In this document: piece by piece, positions 27,729 through 37,074 of the stretch
Layout of the letters: each line of letters opens with the position of its first letter
Numbering within the stretch: position 1 is the first letter of the stretch
DNA from: Methylocystaceae bacterium
GTDB taxonomy: Bacteria > Pseudomonadota > Alphaproteobacteria > Rhizobiales > Beijerinckiaceae
NCBI GenBank assembly: GCA_009773555.1
Contig: WSXZ01000006.1
Location: 1-64,000 of the forward strand
DNA: 64,000 nucleotides
Direction of reading: 5' to 3'
The notes under the pieces: model-generated
What the model saw: the letters and a program-made list of their open reading frames with translations, nothing else
What the model was told of the DNA's origin: nothing
The model's database searches: none
Position numbers and translations under genes: made by a program

Positions 27729-27755
27729 AACGGCCCCCGCGATCGGAGGGCCGTT
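27729..27755 (-). terminator. Hairpin between dnaJ and methyltransferase gene
   Basis: On the minus strand AACGGCCC pairs with GGGCCGTT around a GC-rich centre, followed by only three T. It lies about 60 bases past the dnaJ stop codon. It could attenuate dnaJ transcription; the weak T run makes full termination doubtful. Confidence 0.5.
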
Positions 27756-27814
27756 GGGCCGATGATAGGAGAGGCGCGCGTCAAAAACAACGCGGCGTCT
27801 TAGAACTCTGCCGC

Positions 27815-28927
27815 CTAACCGCCGAACAGATCCTTCATCCGCGCGAAAAAGCCGGTCTCTTCGGGATGCGTGTCGTGCGAAGATTCCTCCTCGAATTCGG
27901 CGAGGAGCTCTTTCTGACGCTTGGTGAGCTTTTGCGGCGTCTCGACGCTGATCTGCACATGCAGGTCGCCTTGGTCGCGCCCGCGCAGCACCGGCATGCC
28001 CTTGCCTTTGGCCTTGAGCTGGCGTCCGGACTGCGCGCCCTCGGGAATTTTGAGCTTCACCTCGGAGCCGTCGAGCGCATGGACCTTGATCTCGCCGCCG
28101 AGCGCCGCACGCACCATCGAGATCGGCACGCGGCAATAGAGATCCGCTCCATCGCGCTGGAAGAACGGATGCGGCTTCACCGACAGGAAGATATAGAGGT
28201 CGCCGGGCGGACCGCCGCGCAGGCCCGCCTCGCCTTCGCCGGCGAGCCTGATGCGCGTGCCGTCCTCAACGCCCGGCGGCACATTGACGGAAAGCGAGCG
28301 TTCGATCGTCTTGCGCCCGGCGCCGGCGCAAGCGGGGCAGGGATTTTCGATGGTCTCGCCGCGCCCCTGGCAGGTCGGACAGGTGCGCTCGATCGCGAAA
28401 AAGCCCTGCTGCGCGCGCACGCGTCCCATGCCGTTGCAGGTCGTGCAGGTCTTCGGTTTGGAGCCTTTTTTCGCGCCCGTCCCCTCGCAGGCCTCGCAGG
28501 TCGCCGAGGTCGGGATTTTCAGCGAGGCGGCCTTGCCGTGATAGGCCTCGTCGAGGGTGATCTCCATATTGTAGCGCAGATCCGAGCCCCGCTCGCGGCC
28601 GCCCGAGCGGCTGCGCCGTCCCATGACGTCGCCGAACAGATCCTCGAAAATATCGGCCATGGAGGCGCCGAAGCCCTCGCCGGCGCCGAAGCCGCCGCCC
28701 TGTTCAAAGGCGGCATGGCCGAAACGGTCATAGGCCGCGCGCTTCTGCTGGTCGCACAGACACTGATAGGCTTCGTTCAATTCCTTGAAACGCGCTTCCG
28801 CCTGCTTGTCGCCGGGGTGCCGATCGGGATGGCACTGCATCGCCGATTTGCGAAAGGCGATCTTTAATTCGACTTCCGTGACCGTGCGGCTGACGCCGAG
28901 AACTTCATAATAGTCGCGTTTGGACAT
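27815..28927 (-). CDS. dnaJ: Chaperone DnaJ
   Basis: 370 residues, full length. J domain (1-70) with the HPD motif in CHPDRHPGD, a Gly/Phe-rich region (70-115), four zinc-binding CxxCxGxG motifs ([32 protein letters not shown]) between about 140 and 205, then the substrate-binding C-terminal domain. It stimulates DnaK ATPase and hands over unfolded proteins. A HepT/MntA toxin-antitoxin pair separates it from dnaK upstream on the same strand, so it may be expressed from its own promoter or by readthrough. Confidence 0.96.
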   Translation of the reverse strand: MSKRDYYEVLGVSRTVTEVELKIAFRKSAMQCHPDRHPGDKQAEARFKELNEAYQCLCDQQKRAAYDRFGHAAFEQGGGFGAGEGFGASMADIFEDLFGDVMGRRSRSGGRERGSDLRYNMEITLDEAYHGKAASLKIPTSATCEACEGTGAKKGSKPKTCTTCNGMGRVRAQQGFFAIERTCPTCQGRGETIENPCPACAGAGRKTIERSLSVNVPPGVEDGTRIRLAGEGEAGLRGGPPGDLYIFLSVKPHPFFQRDGADLYCRVPISMVRAALGGEIKVHALDGSEVKLKIPEGAQSGRQLKAKGKGMPVLRGRDQGDLHVQISVETPQKLTKRQKELLAEFEEESSHDTHPEETGFFARMKDLFGG

Positions 28928-28930
28928 TTC

Positions 28931-29322
28931 TTAGTCTTCGGGAGGTTCTTGCGAGGCTCCGCCGATCCGTTCGCCCGCCGCTTCGTATATGGCTTCGAGA
29001 GGATTTAGCAACTCCGGCAGATCGATCTGCGCCGTTCGCCAGACGACGCGAAAGTCGAGTTCGACATATCCGTGGGCGATGCGATTGCGCATGTCGATCA
29101 TGTCGCGCCATGCAAGATCGCCATGCGCCACGGCGAAGGACGGATAGGATCGCGCCAGCCGGGTCGCGGCTTCGCCGATGATAATGAGATTCATGGCGAC
29201 CGCCTGTTGCGTGCGTTTGTCGGCGAGAAACTCACTTCCGACATGCCTTCGACATATACTGCCGCGAGTCGAGCCGCTTCGAGAATTTGGTCGAGAAGCA
29301 CGAAAACGTCGCCGTCCTTCAT
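28931..29322 (-). pseudogene. HepT-like RNase toxin (DUF86), frameshifted
   Basis: From ATG 29322 one frame reads a normal HepT start (MKDGDVFVLLDQILEAARLAA, then GMSEVSF). At about 29225-29232 the family sequence continues in another frame (TQQAVAMNLIIIGEAATRLA, then WRDMIDMRNRIAHGYVELD) to the stop at 28931. A single missing C in the TTTCTCGCC stretch would explain it. The active-site motif RNRIAHGY (RX4-6HXY) is present in the second part. HepT is an HEPN RNase neutralised by its MntA partner through polyadenylylation. The gene starts inside the mntA stop (ATGA at 29319-29322). Read as found, only a truncated toxin is made. Confidence 0.8.
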
Positions 29323-29609
29323 ATCGCGACGGCCTCGGCGACGACTTTCGCTCTGATTCGTTTGGGAAGCTCCAGCGGCGTCAGGAGATCGACTTTCACG
29401 CCCAAAATCTGTTCCAACTCCGCATGGAGCCCGCCCAAATCCAGCAAAGTGGCGCCGGGCGAAGCGTCCACTAGAATGTCGATATCGCTGCCTTCCCGAT
29501 CCTCGCCACGCAGCACCGAGCCAAAGACTCGCGGGTTAGCCGCCCTGCGGCGGCTGACGGCGGCGCGCACGGCTTCGCGATTGGCGTATAACGCTACTGA
29601 CGGTCTCAT
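29319..29609 (-). CDS. MntA-like nucleotidyltransferase antitoxin
   Basis: 96 residues, minimal nucleotidyltransferase fold. The catalytic motif GSVLRGEDREGSDIDILVD carries the GSxRRG-like loop and the two Asp metal ligands. MntA enzymes add AMP to the HepT toxin and silence it (type VII toxin-antitoxin). Start at ATG 29609 (MRPSVALYANREAV); the upstream extension of the frame is unrelated. Overlaps hepT by four bases, the usual order of this module. The pair is wedged between dnaK and dnaJ. Confidence 0.85.
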   Translation of the reverse strand: MRPSVALYANREAVRAAVSRRRAANPRVFGSVLRGEDREGSDIDILVDASPGATLLDLGGLHAELEQILGVKVDLLTPLELPKRIRAKVVAEAVAI

Positions 29610-29787
29610 ACTTCGCTTCCAGCGCAACCTCTGCCGGCGTCTCTCCCATACCGCGAAGGCAAACATTAGGACCCAAAGGCGCGCCAGCCTGCATGGCGCC
29701 GCCAACCGGTCAAATCGTGTCCATTCTGAGCCCGCCTTGCAAGACGCGCGAGAACGGTTCTTTCCATTCGATTTCGATTAACCGGGA

Positions 29788-29822
29788 GGAAAAACGCTCC
29801 CCCTTCGAACGAAGGGGGAGCG
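29788..29822 (-). terminator. Rho-independent terminator of dnaK
   Basis: On the minus strand a perfect stem CGCTCCCCCTTCG/CGAAGGGGGAGCG with loop TT is followed by TTTTTCC. It begins ten bases after the dnaK stop. It is strong and suggests dnaK is terminated before the mntA-hepT-dnaJ stretch. Confidence 0.85.
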
Positions 29823-29831
29823 GGAGCGCGC

Positions 29832-31730
29832 TTACTTCTTGTCGTCGCCGACGTCCTTGAACTCCGCGTCGATCACGTCGTCCTTGGGCGCCTCCTCGGA
29901 CGCGCCCGTCCCTGAGGCGTCCGCCTGCTGCGCCTTATACATCGCCTCGCCGAGCTTCATCGAGGCCTGACTCAATTCGTTGGTCCTGGCCTTGATCGCG
30001 TCCGCGTCGTCGCCCTCGACGGCGCTCTTCAGCGCCGCGATGGCGGCTTCGATGGCGCTCTTATCCGCGGCCGAAACCTTGTCGCCAAATTCGGCGACGG
30101 ATTTCTCGGCAGCGTGGACCGCGGCCTCGCCATGGTTCTTGGCGTCGACGAGTTCGCGGCGGATCTTGTCTTCCGCGGCGTGCACCTCGGCGTCCTTGAC
30201 CATTTTATCGATGTCGGCGTCGCTCAGGCCGCCAGACGCCTGGATGCGGATCTGCTGTTCCTTGTTCGTCGCCTTGTCTTTCGCCGTGACGTTGACGATG
30301 CCGTTCGCGTCGATGTCGAAGGTCACTTCCACTTGCGGCATGCCGCGCGGCGCCGGCGGAATGCCGACGAGGTCGAACTGGCCGAGCAGCTTGTTGTTCG
30401 CAGCCATCTCGCGTTCGCCCTGGAAGACCCGGATGGTGACGGCGGTCTGATTGTCTTCGGCCGTCGAGAACACCTGGCTCTTCTTAGTGGGGATCGTCGT
30501 GTTTCGGTCGATGAGGCGCGTGAACACGCCGCCGAGCGTCTCGATGCCCAGCGACAGCGGCGTCACGTCGAGCAGCAGCACGTCCTTCACGTCGCCCTGC
30601 AGCACGCCCGCCTGCACCGCGGCGCCGATGGCGACGACTTCGTCAGGGTTGACGCCCTTGTGCGGCTCCTTGCCGAAGAACTGCTTCACGACCTCCTGCA
30701 CTTTGGGCATACGGGTCATGCCGCCCACAAGCACCACCTCGCCGATGTCAGCCGCCGACAGTCCGGCGTCCTTCAACGCCTTGCGGCAGGGCTCGACCGT
30801 GCGTTGAATAAGATCGTCGACGAGGGCTTCGAATTTTGCGCGCGTGAGCTTCAGCGTCAGATGCTTGGGGCCCGTAGCGTCTGCGGTGATGTAAGGCAAA
30901 TTGATTTCGGTTTGCGTCGCCGACGAGAGTTCGATCTTAGCCTTTTCGGCGGCCTCCTTGAGGCGCTGCAGAGCGAGCTTGTCCTTGGTGAGGTCGATGC
31001 CCTGCTCTTTCTTGAACTCGGCCGCGAGATATTCGACGAGGCGCATGTCGAAGTCTTCGCCGCCAAGGAACGTGTCGCCGTTCGTCGACTTCACCTCGAA
31101 GACGCCGTCGCCGATCTCCAGGATCGACACGTCGAATGTGCCGCCGCCGAGGTCATAAACCGCGATCGTGCCCGACTGCTTCTTGTCGAGGCCATAGGCG
31201 AGCGCCGCCGCCGTGGGCTCGTTGATGATGCGCAGCACTTCAAGGCCGGCGATCTTGCCGGCGTCCTTCGTCGCCTGGCGCTGAGCGTCGTTGAAGTAGG
31301 CGGGGACGGTGATGACGGCCTGGGTGACCGTCTGGCCGAGAAAGGCCTCGGCCGTCTCCTTCATCTTTTGCAGAATGAAGGCGGAAATCTGAGAGGGCGA
31401 ATATTGCTTGCCCGAAGCCTCGACCCAGGCGTCGCCATTATTCGCCTTGACGATCTTATAGGGAACGAGACCCATGTCCTTTTTGGTCATCGGGTCGTCG
31501 TAGGTGCGGCCGATCAGCCGCTTGATGGCGAAAAAGGTCTTGTCGGGATTCGTCACCGCCTGACGTTTGGCGGGTTGGCCGACGAGGCGCTCGCCGTCAT
31601 CGGTGAAGGCGACAATCGAAGGCGTCGTCCGAGCGCCTTCGGCGTTTTCAATCACCTTGGGGCTCGACCCTTCCATGACGGCCACGCAGGAATTGGTCGT
31701 GCCGAGGTCGATGCCGATAATTTTGCCCAT
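29832..31730 (-). CDS. dnaK: Chaperone DnaK (Hsp70)
   Basis: 632 residues. ATPase domain starts [21 protein letters not shown] at ATG 31730 (family start; upstream frame extension is spurious), with the phosphate motif [26 protein letters not shown], and the linker [19 protein letters not shown] leading to the peptide-binding domain. The C-terminus ends acidic ([16 protein letters not shown]), as expected for GrpE/DnaJ-dependent DnaK. A sigma-32-like promoter lies about 150 bases upstream and a terminator directly follows. Confidence 0.97.
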   Translation of the reverse strand: MGKIIGIDLGTTNSCVAVMEGSSPKVIENAEGARTTPSIVAFTDDGERLVGQPAKRQAVTNPDKTFFAIKRLIGRTYDDPMTKKDMGLVPYKIVKANNGDAWVEASGKQYSPSQISAFILQKMKETAEAFLGQTVTQAVITVPAYFNDAQRQATKDAGKIAGLEVLRIINEPTAAALAYGLDKKQSGTIAVYDLGGGTFDVSILEIGDGVFEVKSTNGDTFLGGEDFDMRLVEYLAAEFKKEQGIDLTKDKLALQRLKEAAEKAKIELSSATQTEINLPYITADATGPKHLTLKLTRAKFEALVDDLIQRTVEPCRKALKDAGLSAADIGEVVLVGGMTRMPKVQEVVKQFFGKEPHKGVNPDEVVAIGAAVQAGVLQGDVKDVLLLDVTPLSLGIETLGGVFTRLIDRNTTIPTKKSQVFSTAEDNQTAVTIRVFQGEREMAANNKLLGQFDLVGIPPAPRGMPQVEVTFDIDANGIVNVTAKDKATNKEQQIRIQASGGLSDADIDKMVKDAEVHAAEDKIRRELVDAKNHGEAAVHAAEKSVAEFGDKVSAADKSAIEAAIAALKSAVEGDDADAIKARTNELSQASMKLGEAMYKAQQADASGTGASEEAPKDDVIDAEFKDVGDDKK

Positions 31731-31878
31731 ATCGTTTCCTTTCGCTGGTGAACGCCGAACCCCGAAGCGGTCCGGTTCAAAAGGCAAAGGACGGCGGCTC
31801 GCCATGAGCCCGCCGCGCGATCCTTCACGCTTAGCTCTCCCAAGATTGTGTTGCGCTCACCCGGCCGCAAGAGCAGGC

Positions 31879-31910
31879 CGCATATAGAAGAATCATTTCC
31901 ATGCGACAAG
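31879..31910 (-). promoter_or_regulatory. Probable heat-shock (sigma-32) promoter of dnaK
   Basis: The minus strand carries CTTG (31907-31910), an 18-base spacer and TCTATATGCG (31879-31888). The alphaproteobacterial sigma-32 consensus is CTTG-N17/18-CYTATNTNNG, so this matches at all but one informative position. It implies a 5' leader of roughly 140 bases. It lies in the 360-base divergent gap 31731-32090 between dnaK and the efflux operon; no other feature is evident there. Confidence 0.7.
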
Positions 31911-32090
31911 GCGTCCGGGCTGCGCCGCGGCGCGTCCAGTCATGGACCAGGCCGGTTTAGCCAGCGCCTGGAACAAGATTTCGCTGCAACAAAATTTGTC
32001 TTGCCTGTTGACCAATTGCTGACGACTGACGATTATTGAAACTCGTCAGAAGGAACTAAACGCGGCTCTGGCGTCAATGGACGGAGTTCA

Positions 32091-33188
32091 ATGCTCAGCT
32101 ATCGCTCGAGGCTTTATGCGCTCGCCGCAGTTCTCACCGCGGCGCTCGCCGGCTGTGACGGCAAGGGCGAACGGTCCGCCGAAGAGAGCGAGCGCTCCGA
32201 GCGGCCGGTGCTCGTCGCGCCGGCGCGCTACGCCGCGCAGTCGCAAGCGCGCGAATTTGTCGCCACCATTCGTCCCCGGGTCGAGTCCGACCAAGGTTTT
32301 CGCATCGGCGGGAAGGTGGTCAAGCGCTTTGTCGAAGTTGGTCAGCGGGTGAAGGCTGGCGACCCGATCGCGGCGCTCGACGAGCAGGATCTGCGGCTGC
32401 AGAAGGAGCAGTCCGACGCCGAATTCGCTGCGGCGCGGGTGGCGCAAACTCAGGCCGTCGCTGATGAAAGGCGCGCCGCCGAACTGCGCGCCAAGGGCTG
32501 GACCGCCCAGGCGGCGCTCGATCGCGCGCGCTCGGGCGGCGAGGAAGCGCGCGGGCGGTTCCGACGGGCCGAACGCGCGGTCGAACTCGCCCGCCACGCG
32601 CTGGACTACGCCATGCTGCGCGCCGGGGCGGACGGCGTCGTCACGCAAACGCTCGTCGATGCCGGGCAAGTGGTCGCGGCGGGGCAGCCTGCCGTGCGCA
32701 TCGCCCATGCCGGCGAACTGGAAGCCGCCGTCGCCTTGCCGGAGGCGTTCGCCGCCGCCGCTGGAAAGGGCGAGGCGACCTTGACGCTCTGGTCGAAGCC
32801 CGGCGCGGTCTATCGCGCCAAGCTGCGCGAACTGAGCCCCGCCGCCGATCCGGTCACGCGCACTTTCGCGGCGCGCTTCTCTATCCTCAATCCGGATGCC
32901 GCCGTCGCGCTCGGCATGAGCGCGACGCTGCACATTTCCGCTTCGGATGCGCAGCCCGTCGTCAGCGTGCCGCTCTCGGCGATCTACAATCAGGGGACAG
33001 GCCCTTCCCTCTGGAAGGTCGACGGCGAAGGGAACTTGCAGCTCGTCCCGGTGACCTTGGTGCGCCTCGAAGCCGACGCCGCGCTTGTCTCTGGCGGCGT
33101 CAAGGACGGCGACAACATCGTCGTTCTCGGCGTCCACAAGCTCGATCCCAATACAAAAGTCCGCGTGATCTCGCGGCAATCGCTTTGA
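32091..33188 (+). CDS. RND efflux periplasmic adaptor lipoprotein
   Basis: 365 residues. Lipoprotein signal with lipobox LAGC at about residues 19-22, a biotinyl-lipoyl-like half motif (RIGGKVVKRFVEVGQRVKAGDPIAALD), an alpha-helical hairpin rich in Ala/Glu/Arg (about 110-175), the second lipoyl half (GADGVVTQTLVDAGQVV), and a beta-barrel region. It bridges the inner-membrane pump and an outer-membrane channel. Ten bases upstream of the pump gene. No outer-membrane channel gene is adjacent, so a TolC-type protein from elsewhere must serve. Confidence 0.93.
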   Translation: MLSYRSRLYALAAVLTAALAGCDGKGERSAEESERSERPVLVAPARYAAQSQAREFVATIRPRVESDQGFRIGGKVVKRFVEVGQRVKAGDPIAALDEQDLRLQKEQSDAEFAAARVAQTQAVADERRAAELRAKGWTAQAALDRARSGGEEARGRFRRAERAVELARHALDYAMLRAGADGVVTQTLVDAGQVVAAGQPAVRIAHAGELEAAVALPEAFAAAAGKGEATLTLWSKPGAVYRAKLRELSPAADPVTRTFAARFSILNPDAAVALGMSATLHISASDAQPVVSVPLSAIYNQGTGPSLWKVDGEGNLQLVPVTLVRLEADAALVSGGVKDGDNIVVLGVHKLDPNTKVRVISRQSL

Positions 33189-33198
33189 GGGTCCGGCC

Positions 33199-36100
33199 AT
33201 GGCTGGCGTAAACCTTTCGCGCTGGGCCGTCCAACGGCCGACGCTGATGCTGTTTCTGATGATCGCGATCAGTCTGACCGGCGTCTATTCCTACATGCGG
33301 CTGGGACGCGCCGAGGATCCGTCATTCACCATCAAGGTAGCCGTCGTGACGGCCTCATGGCCAGGCGCGACAGCCACCGAGATACGCGATCAGGTCGCGG
33401 ATCTGATGGAGAAGAAGCTTCAGGAGCTGCCCTTCCTCGACAAGATCGAGAGCTACACCAAGCCCGGCTTTCTGGCGATGCAAGTGACCTTCAAGGACAC
33501 GACGCCGCCAAAGGACGTGCCGCAGCTCTTCTATCAGTTGCGCAAAAAGCTCGACGACATCGCGCCGACGCTGCCCGCCGGCGTGCGCGGCCCGCAAGTG
33601 AACGACGAATATGGCGACGTCGACACGGTGATGTATGCGGTGACAGGCGACGGCGCCGATTATCATGTCCTCGACAAGGTGGTCCAGACGCTGCGCCAAC
33701 GACTGCTCGCCGTTCAGGACGTGATCAAAGTCGACGTCTATGGCGATCAGGGACGCCGCATCTTTGTCGAATTCAGCGAGGCGAAGCTCGCGAGCCTGGC
33801 GATCCAGCCTCAGGCCGTCTTCGATTCGCTCTCCAAGCAGAACGCCATCAACGACGCCGGCGTGTTCGAGACCTCGTCAAACCGCGTGCGGGTTCAGGTG
33901 ACGAGCGACCTCAAGGGCGCCGACGCGATCGCCGCGATTCCGATCGAAGCGAACGGCAAGGTGATCCGCCTCGGCGACATCGCCAATGTCTACGCCGGCT
34001 TCGAAGATCCGCCGAGTTTTCTCGCGCGCTTTAAAGGCCAGCCGGCGATCGTCGTCGGCGTCGTTATGGGAAAGGGCGCCAACGTCCTCAAATTCGGCGA
34101 GAACGTCGGCGCGGCGGTCCAGGAGATACGCGACAAAACGCCGGTCGGGGTCGATATCGATCAGATCGCCGATCAGCCGAAGGTCGTCGAGGAGGCGATC
34201 GGCGAATTCACGCGTTCGTTCCTCGAGGCTCTGGTGATCGTGCTCGGCGTAAGCTTTCTCTCGCTCGGCTTCCGGACCGGAATCGTCGTCGCGCTCTCCG
34301 TGCCTTTGGTGCTCGCCATCGTTTTCATCTTCATGGGGCCGCTCGGCATCGATCTCCAGCGCATCTCGCTTGGCGCGCTGATCATTGCGCTCGGCCTTCT
34401 TGTCGATGACGCGATCATCGCCGTCGAGATGATGATGGTGAAGATGGAGCAGGGCTTCAATCGGATCAAAGCTGCGACCTTCGCCTGGGAGTCGACGGCC
34501 TTTCCGATGCTGACCGGCACGCTCGTGACCGCCGCGGGTTTCCTGCCGGTCGGCTTCGCCAATTCCGGAGTGGGCGAATATACGGGTTCGATGTTCTGGG
34601 TGTTGCTCGTCGCGCTGATCGCGTCATGGTTTGTCGCGGTGATGTTCACGCCCTATCTCGGCGTGAAGCTTCTTCCCGATTTCGCCAAGCTGCATCCGCA
34701 TCGCGATCCGGACGAGATCTATCGGACGCCCTTTTATCGCTGGCTGCGCGCCGTCGTCACCTGGGCGGTCGACTATCGCGGCGTTGTGATCGCCGGCGTG
34801 ATCGGCGTTTTCGCGCTCGCCGTTTTCGGCTTCTTCGTCGTGCCGAAGCAGTTCTTCCCCTATGCAGAGCGCCTGGAGCTCTTCCTCCAGTTGCGCCTTC
34901 CCGAAGGTTCGTCCATCGGCGCTTCGCTCGAGGCCGCGAAACAGGCCGAGGCGCTCCTCAAGGACGATCCGGACGCGGCCCTTTACACGAGCTATGTCGG
35001 ACAGGGGCCGCCGCGGTTCTGGCTCGGCCTCAATCCGCAGCTCCCGAATGAGGCCTATTCCGAGATCGTCATCGTCGCCAAGGACATCGCGGCGCGCGAG
35101 CGCTTGAAGAAGAAGCTCGAGACCGCCATCGCCAACGGCGCTTTGCCGCAAGCGCGCGCGCGCGTCGATCGCTTCTATTACGGACCGCCGGTGGGATTTC
35201 CCGTGCAATTTCGCGTGGTCGGGTCCGATCCCGCGACCGTCCGCGCCATCGCCTATCAGGTGCGCGACGTGATGCGCGGCGACGCGGGCGTCGACGATCC
35301 GCATCTCAACTGGAACGAGCAGACGCCGCGCGTGCGCCTCGTGATCGATCAGGATCGCGCGCGGCTTCTCGGGCTGACGCCGCAGGATGTGTCGAACAGG
35401 CTGCGTCTGGCGATTTCCGGCGTGACGATCACGACATTGCGCGACGGGATCGATCAGGTCGAAGTGGTCGCGCGCGCCATTCCTCAGGAGCGCGGCGATC
35501 TCTCGAGGATCGGCGACATGGTGATCTATGCGCGCGACGGCAAAGCGGTGACGGTCTCGCAGGTCGCGAAGGTCGTCTACGACCACGAAGAGCCGATTTT
35601 TTGGCGGCGTAATCGCGACATGAGCATCACGGTGCGCTCCGGCGTCAAGGACGGCGTGCAGGCGCCGGATGCGACGACGCGCATCTGGCCGCAGCTTGCG
35701 CAGATTCGCGAGCATCTTCCCCCGGGCTATCGCATCGAGATTGGCGGCGCGATCGAGGAATCGAAGAAAGGCAACGCGTCGATCTTTGCGGTTTTTCCGC
35801 TCGTCGGCCTCGTCATGCTGACGATCGTGATGTTCCAGCTGCAGAACTTCACGCGCGTCGCGCTCGTGATGGTGAGCGCGCCGCTCGGCGTCATCGGCGC
35901 CTCGCTCGCGCTCAATGTCGCTCACGCGCCGTTCGGCTTCGTCGCGCTGCTTGGCCTCATCGCGCTCTCGGGCATGGACATGCGCAATTCGATCATTCTC
36001 GTCGATCAGGTGCGACAAGATCTCGAGCGCGGCGAGAAATATCGAGAGGCGATCATCGGCGCGACGATTCGGCGCGTGCGTCCCGTCGCGCTGACGGCGC

Positions 36101-36327
36101 TCGCTGCGATTCTCGCCATGATTCCCCTGTCGGGCTCCGCCTTCTGGGGGCCGATGGCGCTGACCATCATGGGCGGGCTTTTCGTCGCCACTTTTCTCAC
36201 GGTTCTGTTCCTGCCGGCGCTTTACGCGACATGGTTCCGCCGTCATCTTGGCGAGGGATTGGCCGAAGCCAAAGGCGCGCGGGTCCAGACCCTTGCCGAC
36301 GGGCTTGCGAGGGGAGCGGCCGAATGA
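33199..36327 (+). CDS. RND efflux pump permease (AcrB/HAE1-like)
   Basis: 1042 residues, full length for the family. First helix near 10-30, large periplasmic loop, then helices with the proton-relay motif in TM4 (LGLLVDDAIIAVEMM, two adjacent Asp), TM7 near 535-555 and a second periplasmic half, and final helices ending near 1020. It exports hydrophobic or amphipathic compounds by proton antiport. The sequence resembles the branch often paired with a TetR regulator. Its stop overlaps the TetR start (ATGA at 36324-36327). Confidence 0.94.
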   Translation: MAGVNLSRWAVQRPTLMLFLMIAISLTGVYSYMRLGRAEDPSFTIKVAVVTASWPGATATEIRDQVADLMEKKLQELPFLDKIESYTKPGFLAMQVTFKDTTPPKDVPQLFYQLRKKLDDIAPTLPAGVRGPQVNDEYGDVDTVMYAVTGDGADYHVLDKVVQTLRQRLLAVQDVIKVDVYGDQGRRIFVEFSEAKLASLAIQPQAVFDSLSKQNAINDAGVFETSSNRVRVQVTSDLKGADAIAAIPIEANGKVIRLGDIANVYAGFEDPPSFLARFKGQPAIVVGVVMGKGANVLKFGENVGAAVQEIRDKTPVGVDIDQIADQPKVVEEAIGEFTRSFLEALVIVLGVSFLSLGFRTGIVVALSVPLVLAIVFIFMGPLGIDLQRISLGALIIALGLLVDDAIIAVEMMMVKMEQGFNRIKAATFAWESTAFPMLTGTLVTAAGFLPVGFANSGVGEYTGSMFWVLLVALIASWFVAVMFTPYLGVKLLPDFAKLHPHRDPDEIYRTPFYRWLRAVVTWAVDYRGVVIAGVIGVFALAVFGFFVVPKQFFPYAERLELFLQLRLPEGSSIGASLEAAKQAEALLKDDPDAALYTSYVGQGPPRFWLGLNPQLPNEAYSEIVIVAKDIAARERLKKKLETAIANGALPQARARVDRFYYGPPVGFPVQFRVVGSDPATVRAIAYQVRDVMRGDAGVDDPHLNWNEQTPRVRLVIDQDRARLLGLTPQDVSNRLRLAISGVTITTLRDGIDQVEVVARAIPQERGDLSRIGDMVIYARDGKAVTVSQVAKVVYDHEEPIFWRRNRDMSITVRSGVKDGVQAPDATTRIWPQLAQIREHLPPGYRIEIGGAIEESKKGNASIFAVFPLVGLVMLTIVMFQLQNFTRVALVMVSAPLGVIGASLALNVAHAPFGFVALLGLIALSGMDMRNSIILVDQVRQDLERGEKYREAIIGATIRRVRPVALTALAAILAMIPLSGSAFWGPMALTIMGGLFVATFLTVLFLPALYATWFRRHLGEGLAEAKGARVQTLADGLARGAAE

Positions 36328-36944
36328 GCGTGATGGGGGCTAGCGCGCAGAACGCGCGCGAGACCGAGCAGCGCGCGAGAATCATCGCCACCGCAGAGCG
36401 GCTCTTTCGCGAGATCGGCTTCCAAAAGACCACGGTCGCCGATATCGCCCGCGAATTGCGGATGTCGCCGGCGAATGTCTATCGCTTCTTTGGCGCCAAA
36501 TCGGAAATCAACGCCGCTGTCGCGCGCCATCTGATGAACGAAGTCGAGCAGTCGGCGCAGAGCATCGCGCATGGGCCGGGCTCGGCGGAGCAGCGGCTGC
36601 GTGCGCTCGTCTTGTCCAATGAGGCGATGAACGCCGAGCGCTACGTCGCCGACCGCAAGCTGCACGACATGGTGGAAGCGGCGCTCGACGAGAATTGGCC
36701 GATCATCTCGGATCACATCGACCGTATCGACGCCGCGCTCGAGGAGGTCATTCGCTCGGGCATGGAGAGCGGAGAATTCGCTAAGGGCGATGCGCAGCTC
36801 GCGGCGCGGCTGGTGCATGCCGCCTGTATTCGCTACTGCCACCCGCGGCTGATGGTGGAATGCGCCGATCGCCCAACGCCGACCAGCGCGCAAATGGTCG
36901 AATTTTGCATTGCAGCGTTGCGCGCCGGCTTTTGCCCCAACTGA
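36324..36944 (+). CDS. TetR-family regulator of the efflux operon
   Basis: 206 residues. N-terminal helix-turn-helix (about 18-65) reads IIATAERLFREIGFQKTTVADIARELRMSPANVYRFFGAKSEI, the canonical TetR pattern. The C-terminal helical domain would bind an inducer. Start ATG 36324 overlaps the pump stop codon, so regulator and pump are co-translated and the regulator likely controls its own operon by feedback. The inducer is unknown. Confidence 0.92.
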   Translation: MSVMGASAQNARETEQRARIIATAERLFREIGFQKTTVADIARELRMSPANVYRFFGAKSEINAAVARHLMNEVEQSAQSIAHGPGSAEQRLRALVLSNEAMNAERYVADRKLHDMVEAALDENWPIISDHIDRIDAALEEVIRSGMESGEFAKGDAQLAARLVHAACIRYCHPRLMVECADRPTPTSAQMVEFCIAALRAGFCPN

Positions 36945-37074
36945 TCGACGAGGTCGCGTTAAGCGCGATTCGACCTATACCTTCGGCGCCAGCGACGTAT
37001 AATGAACGAGCGGCGCTATTCGTTAGGGTGCGACTGAGGGTCGCGGGAGCAACAGCGAAACAATCGGGCGGTCG

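Noticed and set aside
30114-31751. A 545-residue plus-strand open frame opposite dnaK
   Set aside because: Antisense shadow; dnaK on the minus strand is complete and conserved.
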